Shown here in pieces: positions 16,876 to 24,431 of a stretch of DNA of 36,042 nucleotides. The notes below the pieces were generated by a model, which worked only from the letters and a program-made list of their open reading frames with translations, ran no database searches and had not been told where the DNA came from. This DNA is from Clostridium peptidivorans (GTDB lineage: Bacteria > Bacillota > Clostridia > Clostridiales > Clostridiaceae), in NCBI RefSeq assembly GCF_900205925.1, contig NZ_OAOD01000025.1, forward strand, positions 1-36,042, read 5' to 3'. Each line of letters begins with the position of its first letter. The first letter of the stretch is position 1. The position numbers and the translations under genes were made by a program.

Positions 16876-17205
16876 TTGGATATAGATAGTTTAATTGTAA
16901 TCTTTTCTGGCATATTGTTTCTAATCTACTCACTTTCATGTAAAAATAAGGTGAATTATTACAATAGATATTATGAGAATTTTACATTTATCATAGTAGA
17001 CAAAGAAAAGTTTTTAAAGCTTCAACTCTACATTTCAATCTTTAATTCAGCCTGTATGATTGCTTTTGGGATTATTTTAACGATATACGATTTGCCGTAT
17101 ATTTACTTAACATCATATCCAATATTATTTCACTTTATAAATTATATGATTCAACCAGTGGGTAGAAGTAAGGGATATATAACAAAGAAAAATTACTTGG
17201 AGTAA
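16876..17205 (+). CDS. small membrane protein of unknown function
   Basis: A 109-residue protein with three predicted helices (about residues 4-20, 48-72 and 73-92) and a basic C-terminus (GRSKGYITKKNYLE). The TTG at 16876 is preferred because GAAAGGAG ends 7 nt before it. The upstream ATG at 16837 would put that ribosome site inside the gene. I recognise no family. It stands alone after the foldback element. Confidence 0.6.
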   Translation: MDIDSLIVIFSGILFLIYSLSCKNKVNYYNRYYENFTFIIVDKEKFLKLQLYISIFNSACMIAFGIILTIYDLPYIYLTSYPILFHFINYMIQPVGRSKGYITKKNYLE

Positions 17206-17289
17206 GAGTGAAATACAGTAAGTTTTTACTTCATAATCTTCTTATATGACGAATTAAAAATGATTACCAATAAAGGAGATTTATTAATT

Positions 17290-17675
17290 ATGATTGATAA
17301 TAATGATTTGAAATTAATTGAGGAAGCAAAAAAAGTTATCAATAAGAACTTTGATGAAGTTGATGAAAATCACACAGTAGGTGCAGCATTACGTTGCAAA
17401 AATGGTAACATCTATGTTGGAGTAAACGTATATGCGGTGCATGGTTCATGTGCTGAATATATAGCAATGGGCACAGCAATTACAGCAGGGGAACGTGAAT
17501 TTGATACTATTGTTGCAGTAAGGTCTCCAAAAAAAATAATACCTTAATTTCTCCATGTGGAAATTGTAGGCAGCTACTTATGCAGTATGCTCCTGATATT
17601 AAAGTTTTAATACAAACTCAAGATGGGATACAGAAAGTGTGTATAAAAGAATTATTACCTTATTCACCATATTAA
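17290..17675 (+). pseudogene. cdd: cytidine deaminase, frameshifted
   Basis: The first part (to 17547) encodes a cytidine deaminase N-terminus with NHTVGAALRCKNGN and the zinc and catalytic motif HGSCAEYIAMG. It then stops after SPKKIIP. Shifting frame at an eight-A tract (17529-17536) restores the rest: NTLISPCGNCRQLLMQYAPD with the second zinc motif PCGNC, ending ELLPYSPY at TAA 17673-17675. Loss of one A from a nine-A run is the simplest cause. The combined length of about 128 residues is normal. As read, the second zinc ligand pair is lost, so the product is inactive unless ribosomal slippage or a sequencing error is involved. Confidence 0.88.
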
Positions 17676-17701
17676 ATAGGTTAAGATAATTCATGAGTAT
17701 A

Positions 17702-17769
17702 ACGTATAATGAATACATACATATAATTCTTAAAGAGGGAGAAAAGCTATGGGCATTAAGGAAGTTATA
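17702..17769 (+). repeat. promoter and start region, second copy of the 13373-13440 repeat
   Basis: Carries GTATAATGAATACATACATA and the GAGGGAGAAAAG ribosome site, and runs into the first codons of the 17749 gene. It is near-identical to 13373-13440. Confidence 0.85.
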
Positions 17770-18006
17770 AAAAAGATATTCGGTACTGGTGAAAATACAG
17801 CTGAAGACATAACAGAAGTGAGTAACCTTGAAAATGTTAGAATTTATATAAAACAGCAGCTAAGAGAAAAGGGTTTAAAAAATAACCAGATAGAAATAGA
17901 TTTTTCAAATGTTTGCACCAAGGAAGAAGTTGTAAAAGTAGCAGAAGAACTGGGATTTAATTTAGAAAGAGGGGAAAAGGAAGGCGTATGGTGGCTGTTT
18001 AGGTAG
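17749..18006 (+). CDS. 85-residue hypothetical protein, full-length copy
   Basis: A small soluble protein beginning MGIKEVIKKIFGTGENTAED. A predicted helix follows (NVRIYIKQQLREKGLKNNQI), then a strand-like IEIDF, a helix KEEVVKVAEELGF and an aromatic end EGVWWLFR. I recognise no family. Its first 7 and last 23 residues also occur fused at 13420-13512. The ribosome site GAGGGAG is 7 nt upstream. It has its own promoter and lies between two decayed regions. Confidence 0.7.
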   Translation: MGIKEVIKKIFGTGENTAEDITEVSNLENVRIYIKQQLREKGLKNNQIEIDFSNVCTKEEVVKVAEELGFNLERGEKEGVWWLFR

Positions 18007-18107
18007 CTGCTTTTTATGGCCGTATCCGCAATTAACAATTTATTATAAATAGTTGATAAGATTAAGTCTATAACATACATATAACAGTTAGGTTATTTAA
18101 TTTTATC

Positions 18108-18300
18108 CGATTGCTACCATTGCTAACACCACCATCGCACTCTGTGAAAGCGACTATCACTAAATCATAGATTTGGGATATCTGCTTTTCTTCAAAGTGG
18201 GGATAAGCACTGATACGCGCCTGGATAAGTTCTTCTAAGCTTCAGATGGAGAAAAGGTATTCCTTATAAGCAAACTCCACCTGAACCTAAGAATCACTTG
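18108..18300. repeat. non-coding structured stretch upstream of yjbQ
   Basis: A less AT-rich non-coding block of about 190 bp. Its right end forms a long imperfect stem: TTCTTCTAAGCTTCAGATGG with the later CTCCACCTGAACCTAAGAAT, enclosing a loop with GGTATTCCTTATAAG. No open frame of note crosses it on either strand. It has the look of a dispersed repeat or an end of a mobile element (ωRNA-bearing IS605-type ends are one possibility, unproven). It could also be a leader of yjbQ, which begins 18 bp later. Confidence 0.5.
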
Positions 18301-18317
18301 ATAGAAAGGGTGAAATC

Positions 18318-18704
18318 ATGGAACATTTATTAAAAACTACAAAATCAGAGCAGTTCATAGATATAACATCAATTGTACAGGAAGAAGTAAATAAAAGTAA
18401 TGTAAAGGATGGAATAGCTGTAGTTTTCATTCCTCATACCACTGCTGGGGTAACAATAAATGAAAATGCAGATCCAGATGTTGTACATGATATTTTAGCG
18501 GGTTTAAACAAGGCCTTTCCTGAAGAAAATGGATATCTTCATATGGAAGGAAATTCTCATGCACATATAAAGGCTTCATTAATGGGTTCATCATGCAGCG
18601 TAATAATTGAAAATGGAAGGTTGAAGCTTGGCACTTGGCAGGGCATATATTTTTGTGAATTTGATGGACCAAGAAGCAGAAAGTTTTATGTAAAAGTAAT
18701 TTAG
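18318..18704 (+). CDS. yjbQ: YjbQ family protein (UPF0047)
   Basis: A 128-residue protein with all the signatures of the YjbQ family: FIPHTTAGVTINENADPDV (residues about 37-55), HMEGNSHAHIKASLMG (about 75-90) and GTWQGIYFCEFDGPR near the end. E. coli YjbQ shows weak thiamin phosphate synthase activity, but the physiological role is unsettled. The conserved His and Glu residues suggest metal binding. GAAAGGGTG is 7 nt before the ATG. It is a single gene, ended by a hairpin shared with the opposing DUF2922 remnant. Confidence 0.92.
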   Translation: MEHLLKTTKSEQFIDITSIVQEEVNKSNVKDGIAVVFIPHTTAGVTINENADPDVVHDILAGLNKAFPEENGYLHMEGNSHAHIKASLMGSSCSVIIENGRLKLGTWQGIYFCEFDGPRSRKFYVKVI

Positions 18705-18738
18705 AAAGAAGAGAGTTTTAAATAAAGCTCTCTTCTTT
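18705..18738. terminator. bidirectional terminator between yjbQ and the DUF2922 remnant
   Basis: AAAGAAGAGAG pairs with CTCTCTTCTTT around an AT-rich loop. The A and T runs allow action on both strands. Confidence 0.75.
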
Positions 18739-18947
18739 AATTATTTCAGTTTTTTCTCTGTCTACTATATAAGCACCACTTTTACTAGCTAAGTCGCCGT
18801 CTTTTGCTTCAAAGACATTTTGAGCAATTATAGTGTCCATAAGGGCATTTGCTTCTGCAGCAGTTACTGCATCCTTTATATTATTTACTGTAATGCTGGT
18901 CTTCTTTCCTCCAACATTCACAAAGGATAAAACTAACTCTTAGCCAT
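18718..18947 (-). pseudogene. DUF2922 small protein, frameshifted at codon 4
   Basis: The minus strand encodes a DUF2922-type body: LVLSFVNVGGKKTSITVNN, TAAEANALMDTIIAQNVF, and DGDLASKSGAYIVD. The open frame has only a GTG at 18921 without a ribosome site. An ATG at 18947 reads MAKS then hits TAG. One extra base after codon 4 would join it to LVLSF, the usual start of the family (MAK-x-LVLSF). A single-base loss is inferred. No ribosome site survives upstream, because 13 bp beyond the ATG the promoter module copy B begins. Confidence 0.7.
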
Positions 18948-18960
18948 ATGAAAAAAATAG

Positions 18961-19046
18961 TGAGCATACATCGTTAATGTTATTTCCTTTAATATGGTAT
19001 ATAATATAAATATTAATAAAGATAAAATTTTATTTTGCAAGGGTGA
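18961..19046 (+). repeat. toxin-associated promoter and leader module, copy B
   Basis: It aligns with copies at 14943 and 24561: GAGCATACA, TTAATGTTATTTCCTTTAA, GGTATATAATATAA, AATAAAGATAAAATTTTA, TTTTGCAAGGGTGAT. The -10 is TATAAT within TGGTATATAAT. ATAAAATTTTAT just ahead of the ribosome site is a 12-bp perfect palindrome that could be an operator. The HipA-like kinase ATG follows 4 nt later. Confidence 0.85.
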
Positions 19047-19050
19047 TTTT

Positions 19051-19818
19051 ATGATAATCGATAACTTAAGAGAGTTAAGTCTTACTAGTACGTCAAAAGG
19101 AATGTTATATAAATGCATAGGTAATATGAATGGGAAAAAAGTTTTTATTAAGACAGGAACTAAACTAAAAAATAAATTTTCTATACTAGAACCAGTTAGT
19201 GAAGTCATTGCTAGTGAGATAATTAGAAAGTTTAATATAGAATGTGCAGTTAACACTTTAAGTAAAATGAAATTACCTGGTTTTAATGAAGAAGTATTAG
19301 CAAATATATCAGAGGATTTTTTAAAAGAGAATGAATCATTAATGAGTATTAGAAGTATTTTAGGTAATACTAGCAGAGAAAATTTATATGATAAAGTTAT
19401 ATCCATAATTCCAAATTTCAAAATAGATATAGACAGAATGATAGTAATAGACTTTTTAATAAATAATATTGATAGACATTTAAGGAATTTTAGTGTTGTA
19501 AATAAGGATGGAGATATTATAAAGTTTGCTCCACTTTATGATCATGGACTATCCCTATATGCAGATATTCAAGATTTTGAATTAAGTCAAGATGATAAAG
19601 AAACTTGGGAAATGATAGATGAATGTAAGCCATTTTCTGAGTCACATTATAAGCAATTAGAGTTAATTGGTGATGTTAAGTTGCCTAAAGTATCATTAAA
19701 AGAATTATTTGATATAGTAGATAAATATAAGGAGTATTTATCAGAATTCAGAATTGAATGTATTAAGTATTTACTAGAAACTAGGTACTATTATTTAATA
19801 GAAAGGGGTATTTTATGA
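19051..19818 (+). CDS. HipA-like protein kinase
   Basis: A 255-residue kinase-fold protein of the HipA/CtkA type. It has a nucleotide-binding Lys in KKVFIKTG (Lys34), a helix Glu in SEVIASEII (Glu52), the catalytic loop DFLINNIDRHLRNFSVV (Asp141, Asn146) and the metal loop APLYDHGLSL (Asp164, in place of DFG). HipA toxins phosphorylate targets such as glutamyl-tRNA synthetase, and HipT a tryptophanyl-tRNA synthetase. The target here is unknown. It is much shorter than classical HipA (about 440) and lacks the N-terminal domain. The ATG at 19051 follows AAGGGTG of promoter module copy B. It overlaps the partner gene by 4 bp (ATGA), and no HTH antitoxin gene is adjacent. Confidence 0.82.
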   Translation: MIIDNLRELSLTSTSKGMLYKCIGNMNGKKVFIKTGTKLKNKFSILEPVSEVIASEIIRKFNIECAVNTLSKMKLPGFNEEVLANISEDFLKENESLMSIRSILGNTSRENLYDKVISIIPNFKIDIDRMIVIDFLINNIDRHLRNFSVVNKDGDIIKFAPLYDHGLSLYADIQDFELSQDDKETWEMIDECKPFSESHYKQLELIGDVKLPKVSLKELFDIVDKYKEYLSEFRIECIKYLLETRYYYLIERGIL

Positions 19819-20303
19819 TAGATAAGTATATATTAATGTGTAAAGATATCACAGTTGGAGATCTTATTTATGATACAAATACTAAAAAATTTAGTTTTAT
19901 AAAATATGATGAGATTACAGATAGAAAGTATCTGCCATTAGGTATGTACAGTTATAAAAATTGGAATATAGATTATAAACCTTCTCATGAGGATATTATA
20001 TTTTGGCTTGAGGATAGAGTTGTCCCAAAAGAGAGGGCTAACATAGATGAGATATTAAAAGTTATGGGATTAATTGATTATGATTTTTGGGAACTATGCA
20101 GAAGAACTAGGGCAATGTGTTTAGAAGATTACTTTTGGTTAAGTAAAGGTGAAAATTATGAAGATGTTCATTTAAGATATTTAGCAGAGAATAATCGAAT
20201 AGAAGAAACCCCCATACCTTTTGAAGCAGTACCATATCCAAGTGAATTTAAAATTTTGGATAATAATAAAGTTGTTAAGAATATTACCGATGGAGAGATT
20301 TAA
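19815..20303 (+). CDS. unknown partner of the HipA-like kinase
   Basis: A 162-residue soluble protein translationally coupled to the kinase gene. The first third (GDLIYDTNTKKFSFIKYDEI then LPLGMY) vaguely recalls the small N-terminal lobe of HipA, which in split HipBST systems is a separate HipS protein. The middle has an RVVPKERANIDEILKVMGL helix pair and a CRRTRAMCLEDYFWLSK segment. No DNA-binding domain is visible. By position it may be an antitoxin or an accessory subunit (inference). I do not recognise a named family. A strong terminator follows immediately. Confidence 0.6.
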   Translation: MIDKYILMCKDITVGDLIYDTNTKKFSFIKYDEITDRKYLPLGMYSYKNWNIDYKPSHEDIIFWLEDRVVPKERANIDEILKVMGLIDYDFWELCRRTRAMCLEDYFWLSKGENYEDVHLRYLAENNRIEETPIPFEAVPYPSEFKILDNNKVVKNITDGEI

Positions 20304-20305
20304 GT

Positions 20306-20345
20306 AAAATATAACCAAGTGAATTTTCACTTGGTTATATTTTGT
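20306..20345 (+). terminator. terminator after the HipA-like pair
   Basis: An 18-bp perfect stem, AAAATATAACCAAGTGAA with its complement, with a 2-nt loop and T-rich 3' side. The A-rich 5' side could also end the minus-strand small gene. Confidence 0.9.
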
Positions 20346-20355
20346 ATTAAGATAT

Positions 20356-20520
20356 TTAATTACCAAATCTATTAAAATGAGCACTTTTAAAGCCCTCATT
20401 CTTTATAGACTTATGTTTTGCATTAGGATTATGGTTATGCCCTTCTTCAGTTATTGGTGTTTGATAATTACATTTTTCCATTCTTGCTTTTTTATTATCT
20501 GGTTGACTATCTTTTGCCAT
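20356..20520 (-). CDS. 54-residue hydrophilic protein
   Basis: A short gene reading MAKDSQPDNKKARMEKCNYQ and ending AHFNRFGN. It is rich in Lys, Asn and His, with a central TEEGHNHNPNAKHKSIKNEG segment, and has no membrane segment. AAGGAGG lies 7 nt before the ATG, which is strong support for translation. I recognise no function. A stress or spore-associated role would be a guess. It stands alone between the kinase-pair terminator and the efflux operon. Confidence 0.7.
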   Translation of the reverse strand: MAKDSQPDNKKARMEKCNYQTPITEEGHNHNPNAKHKSIKNEGFKSAHFNRFGN

Positions 20521-20594
20521 GACAATACCTCCTTAGCATAATATCTTTACAGAGTTAGTTTGTACATCGTCATATAAATTATCCACTTAAAATA

Positions 20595-20610
20595 GGGGCC
20601 AGACCCCTGG
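20595..20610. repeat. GC-rich 16-bp repeat, copy 1
   Basis: GGGGCCAGACCCCTGG stands out in AT-rich DNA. The same 16 bases recur at 24495-24510, and a variant lies at 29092. GGGGYCAGACCCC words of this kind are known from REP-like repeats near Y1 transposases in many bacteria (general knowledge). No such transposase is in this window. Confidence 0.7.
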
Positions 20611-20619
20611 AAAAAAAAG

Positions 20620-20656
20620 GTATAAAAAGAAGCAATAGAGCAATCTACTGCTTCTT
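20620..20656 (-). terminator. terminator of the efflux operon
   Basis: AAGAAGCAATAGA pairs with TCTACTGCTTCTT (one wobble), 5 bp after the permease stop. On the minus strand it is followed by a T-run. The hairpin is nearly the same as the one at 32073-32101. Confidence 0.8.
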
Positions 20657-20661
20657 TATAT

Positions 20662-21768
20662 TTAATCTAATGTTTTACTAAACTTTTTCATAGTAATAAG
20701 AACAATAAGAACAATTAAAAGCATTAAGGAACAAATTGGTTTTATTAAATAAGAAAAACTAACACCCTTTACTATTATCCCTCTAAGTATTTGGAGAAAG
20801 TATGTTATAGGTAAAATATTACCAAGGTAGTATACAACTTTTGGCATAGCCTCTCTTGGAAACATAAATCCTGAAAGAAGTACACTTGGCAAAAGCAATC
20901 CAATTGAGGCTTGCATGGCTTGCAATTGAGTTTTAGCTACAGTTGATATAAGCATTCCCATAGCTAAGGAACATATCAAAAATAGTGTACCTAATAAAAT
21001 AAGTAAAAGCATACTTCCCTTTACCACAACTCCAAATATTAAATATCCTAAAGCAAGTGCTATTATCATATCAGCAAAGCCTATAATAGTATAAGGAATT
21101 AACTTTCCTAAAATTAATTCAAGGGCTGTAACGGGAGTCATAATAAGTTGTTCTATGGTTCCTTTTTCTTTTTCTCTTACCATGGTAAAGGAAGTTAGTA
21201 TTACCGTTATGTTTTGCAAAATTAATCCTATAACTCCAGGTATATTATAATTGCTGCTTTCCATAGTTGGGTTGTATAAAGTAAAAGGTTTTACATTAAC
21301 GCTGCTATGTGTGTTTATTTGTTTTAATTTAAGAGAATAGTTATTCCCAATTAATAAAGAGTAAGACAGTGCAGTTCTTGCTATGGTTGGATCTGAGCCA
21401 TCTACTAGCACCTGAACTTCTGCAGGATTGTTTTTTGTAAGATTCTTTGCAAATTCAGGTGGAATTACAAGCCCAACCTTTGCTTCACCCATATCTATAG
21501 TTTTTTGTACTTCCTTTTGAGAATTTACCATATCATATAGGGTGAAATAATTGGAATTTGTAAACTTATTTATTAAATCTCTACTATCAGAAGTTTTATC
21601 TCCATCATAAACAACCAAGTTTACATTATTTACATCTGTGTTTACTGCAAAACCAAATAAAAACAGCATCATAATTGGCATAACTATAGCTATGGCTAAA
21701 CTAGCTTTATCTCTTCTTATATGTATAAACTCTTTCTTTGTAATAGTAAATAATCTTTTCCACTTCAT
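20662..21768 (-). CDS. ABC-2 type efflux permease
   Basis: A 368-residue permease of the ABC-2 / YbhS-YbhR type. One N-terminal helix (SLAIAIVMPIMMLFLFGFAV) is followed by an extracytoplasmic domain of about 130 residues and five to six C-terminal helices. The cytoplasmic loop EKEKGTIEQLIMTP, typical of these exporters, lies just after the first of them. With the ATPase and HlyD adaptor upstream it forms a drug or toxic-compound exporter. E. coli YbhFSR-type pumps have two permeases. Only one is present here, so a homodimer is likely. GGGGGAA precedes the ATG, 12 bp after the ATPase gene. Confidence 0.92.
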   Translation of the reverse strand: MKWKRLFTITKKEFIHIRRDKASLAIAIVMPIMMLFLFGFAVNTDVNNVNLVVYDGDKTSDSRDLINKFTNSNYFTLYDMVNSQKEVQKTIDMGEAKVGLVIPPEFAKNLTKNNPAEVQVLVDGSDPTIARTALSYSLLIGNNYSLKLKQINTHSSVNVKPFTLYNPTMESSNYNIPGVIGLILQNITVILTSFTMVREKEKGTIEQLIMTPVTALELILGKLIPYTIIGFADMIIALALGYLIFGVVVKGSMLLLILLGTLFLICSLAMGMLISTVAKTQLQAMQASIGLLLPSVLLSGFMFPREAMPKVVYYLGNILPITYFLQILRGIIVKGVSFSYLIKPICSLMLLIVLIVLITMKKFSKTLD

Positions 21769-21780
21769 TGAATTTTCCCC

Positions 21781-22557
21781 CTAATCTTTTGACAGCTTTA
21801 GCTCATCAAAAGATGATATAACATCTCTACTAGAAAGCTTTTTAACATAATCAATAAATATATCCTCTAAATTATTTGTCCCATGCTTTTTATATAAGTT
21901 AGCTGTAGTATCAATGGTAATAAGTTTACTATTGTATATAAAAGCTGTAATGTCGCATATAGAGGCTTCATCCATATAGTGGGTGGTTACTAGGACAGTT
22001 ATACCATCTTTAACGAGCTTCGTTATTGTATGCCAAAACTCTCTTCTTGAAACAGGGTCAACTCCTGCAGTAGGCTCATCTAGAACTAGTAGGCTAGGAC
22101 TATGTATCAGTGCACAGCCTAAAGCAAGCCTTTGCTTCCATCCACCGGATAGGGTACCTGCCAAACTTTTTTCCTTACCCTTTAGATTGGCCATTTCAAT
22201 CAATTCTGCTTTTCTCTGCTCTAATCTTTCCTTAGGTAACATATAGATATTACCATAGAAATCAAGATTTTCTTCCACAGTTAAGTCTTCATATAAACTA
22301 AACTTTTGAGACATATATCCTATATTTTGTTTAATTTTCTCAGATTCTTTTATAATATCATAGCCAAGTACTTTCCCTTCACCAGAGGTAGGTCTTAGCA
22401 CTCCACAAATCATTCTTATGGTGGTGGATTTTCCAGAACCATTTGGCCCTAAAAATCCAAATATTTTTCCCTTAGGTATATCAAAGGATAGGTCATCCAC
22501 CGCTGTAAAGTTATTGAATTTTTTGGTCAGATGTCTTATTGAAATAGCATACTCCAT
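21781..22557 (-). CDS. ABC-2 type efflux ATPase
   Basis: A 258-residue ATP-binding protein: Walker A GPNGSGKST, Q-loop in IGYMSQKFSLYEDLTVEEN, signature LSGGWKQRLALG, Walker B LLVLDEPTAGVDP and the switch His in VTTHYMDEA. This is the drug-exporter (CcmA/YbhF) class. It drives the permease encoded 12 bp downstream and follows the HlyD gene by 12 bp. It has a single ATPase domain, unlike the tandem YbhF of E. coli. The ribosome site GGGGG is a little short but well placed. Confidence 0.94.
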   Translation of the reverse strand: MEYAISIRHLTKKFNNFTAVDDLSFDIPKGKIFGFLGPNGSGKSTTIRMICGVLRPTSGEGKVLGYDIIKESEKIKQNIGYMSQKFSLYEDLTVEENLDFYGNIYMLPKERLEQRKAELIEMANLKGKEKSLAGTLSGGWKQRLALGCALIHSPSLLVLDEPTAGVDPVSRREFWHTITKLVKDGITVLVTTHYMDEASICDITAFIYNSKLITIDTTANLYKKHGTNNLEDIFIDYVKKLSSRDVISSFDELKLSKD

Positions 22558-22569
22558 AATAAACCCCCA

Positions 22570-23682
22570 TTATTTTAAATTTACATCAAAGAGCATTCCA
22601 GGTTTAACTATATCTAGGTTATCCATTATTTTTATTTTCACGCCATATACAAGCTTTGCTCTATCTTTCTTAGTAACTATATTCATTGGGGTGAATTCTG
22701 CCTCTGGGGAAATATAGGTTATTTTACCCTTTATATTTTTATCCTTAAGGAAATCACTTTTCATAGTTACTTCTTTACCCAGCTTAATGCTAGGAAGTAC
22801 CTTTTCTGGTACATATATTTTCACCCACATATTTTCAGTATCCAGTAATGTAACTATAGGGCTTCCTGGTGCCACATATTCGCCTTTTTTATAATTGATA
22901 GTTTCTATGGTTCCAGAAGCTAAAGATATTACATTGCTTTTATCTAGTGCAATTTTAGAAAGTTCATAACTATTTTTAGCTTTTTCTACTTCATAAGCAG
23001 CAGATGTTTTATCCCTATTGGTAGCTCCATTTATGAGTAAATTTAATTTTTCATTGGCAGCATCTAGTTGCGCTTTATAGTTACTTAGTTGAGCATTAGC
23101 AGAATTTATGGAACTATTAACACTATTTAGTGCACTTACGGCGTTGTCAAAAAGGTTCTTAGCTGTATCCATATTGTATTTTGACTCTATTCCATCTTTA
23201 TATAGAGCTGTGGTGTCATCGCAAATCTTCTTTCTATAATCATAATTTTTCTTTGCAGCATCAAGGTTGTTCTTGGCTGATTGAACAGAGGCTTCTCCTT
23301 GTGTCACTAAGGCTTGGGCTTGTCTTACTACCGCTTCCTGAGCTTTTATTTCTTCTGCTCTGTTTCCTTCTTGTACTTTTCCTAATTGATTTTCAGCACT
23401 TTTTATACCAATTTCAGCACTCCGTAGGTTTAGTTCACTTTCACTTGGATCTATAATTGCAACCAAATTTCCTGGCTTAACCTTGTTTCCTTCGTTAAAT
23501 TTTAGTTCTTTAATTTTTCCATTGATTTCTGCAGAGATGTTTATCTTATCTGCTTCTGCTGAACCATAGTATATGTATTCATCATCTTTATCCTTATTGT
23601 AAGTTTTTATTATAAAAAAGCTTGAAAGGCCTGCTAATACTAATAGGAAGGCTGCAATCTTGATACTTTTATTCTTTGCCAA
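22570..23682 (-). CDS. HlyD/MacA-like membrane-fusion protein
   Basis: An adaptor of about 370 residues. An N-terminal signal-anchor helix (IAAFLLVLAGLSSFFII) is followed by a biotinyl-lipoyl-like half (GKIKELKFNEGNKVKPGNLV), a long Ala/Gln/Asn-rich coiled hairpin at about 75-225, the returning lipoyl half (GTIETINYKKGEYVAPGSPI) and a beta-barrel (MWVKIYVPEKVLPSIKLGKE). In a Gram-positive cell it probably supports the ABC pump at the outer face of the membrane. TTG 23682 is chosen as start with AAAGGAG 8 nt upstream. ATG 23688 is too close to that site. It overlaps the regulator gene by 14 bp. Confidence 0.9.
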   Translation of the reverse strand: MAKNKSIKIAAFLLVLAGLSSFFIIKTYNKDKDDEYIYYGSAEADKINISAEINGKIKELKFNEGNKVKPGNLVAIIDPSESELNLRSAEIGIKSAENQLGKVQEGNRAEEIKAQEAVVRQAQALVTQGEASVQSAKNNLDAAKKNYDYRKKICDDTTALYKDGIESKYNMDTAKNLFDNAVSALNSVNSSINSANAQLSNYKAQLDAANEKLNLLINGATNRDKTSAAYEVEKAKNSYELSKIALDKSNVISLASGTIETINYKKGEYVAPGSPIVTLLDTENMWVKIYVPEKVLPSIKLGKEVTMKSDFLKDKNIKGKITYISPEAEFTPMNIVTKKDRAKLVYGVKIKIMDNLDIVKPGMLFDVNLK

Positions 23683-24382
23683 AATCATCACTCCTTTTAT
23701 TTTTAGATGATATGCCGTTAAGCAATATATCTACCATATTTTTTATATCTTCTTCTTTATCTTCTTTTTTAACGAAAAGCTCAGGAAACATACCCGTTAG
23801 AGTTACATAGCCCATAAGTACACTAATCATTGTCCTTGTTATAACACTTGAATCTATGTCATCTCTAATATTTCCTTTTTCTATGTTTCCTTCCACAAAG
23901 GCATTTATAAAGGGAATAACCTTAGGTGCAATATCCTTTTGAATAGTTTGTAATAACTCTGGATGATACATGGCTTCCACAAAAACAGTCTTGATAAGTG
24001 GAAAGTTTTTTTCTATAAGAGTTAGTCTATCTATAAATAAATCTTTTATTACCTCTTCTAAAGATTTATCTTTTTCATTCTTTATAATTGCTTCTGCAGA
24101 TTTGATAACTAAGGGTCTAAAAAATCTAACAATCATAGGTAGTAGAAGTCCCATAAGTAAATCTTTTTTAGTTTTATAATACCTAAATATAGTTCCCTCT
24201 GCTACTTCTGCCTCTTTAGCAATTTCGCTGGTTCTGCTTTGACCAAAGCCTTTTTCTGAAAAAACCTTCACTGCAGCTTCTATTATCTGCCACTGTCTTT
24301 TTGTAATTTCTTCTTCAGAAAAGTCTCCTTCTAAAAATAAGCTTTCAATTAAACTTGTATTTTCATCTTTTGAAAAGTCCAT
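23669..24382 (-). CDS. TetR-family regulator of the efflux operon
   Basis: A 237-residue repressor. The HTH is at about residues 27-72: RQWQIIEAAVKVFSEKGFGQ, then TSEIAKEAEVAEGTIFRYYK, the canonical TetR pattern. The C-terminal domain should bind the inducing compound, perhaps a pump substrate. It is the first gene of the operon, with GGAGGAGG upstream of the ATG, and is probably autoregulated through the 26-bp palindrome at 24432-24457. The gene order regulator, HlyD, ATPase, permease mirrors the E. coli cecR-ybhGFSR layout. Confidence 0.93.
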   Translation of the reverse strand: MDFSKDENTSLIESLFLEGDFSEEEITKRQWQIIEAAVKVFSEKGFGQSRTSEIAKEAEVAEGTIFRYYKTKKDLLMGLLLPMIVRFFRPLVIKSAEAIIKNEKDKSLEEVIKDLFIDRLTLIEKNFPLIKTVFVEAMYHPELLQTIQKDIAPKVIPFINAFVEGNIEKGNIRDDIDSSVITRTMISVLMGYVTLTGMFPELFVKKEDKEEDIKNMVDILLNGISSKNKRSDDFGKE

Positions 24383-24431
24383 GATATGCGTGCCTCCTCC
24401 TATAGATAAATTTATAAAAGTAAAGACTTTT

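Noticed and set aside
18994..19050. Upstream start for the HipA-like kinase at 18994
   Set aside because: It would begin inside the promoter module, and the AAGGGTG ribosome site directly precedes ATG 19051.
22418..24179. Plus-strand frames within the efflux operon
   Set aside because: They lie opposite complete, motif-bearing genes and show no ribosome sites or domains.
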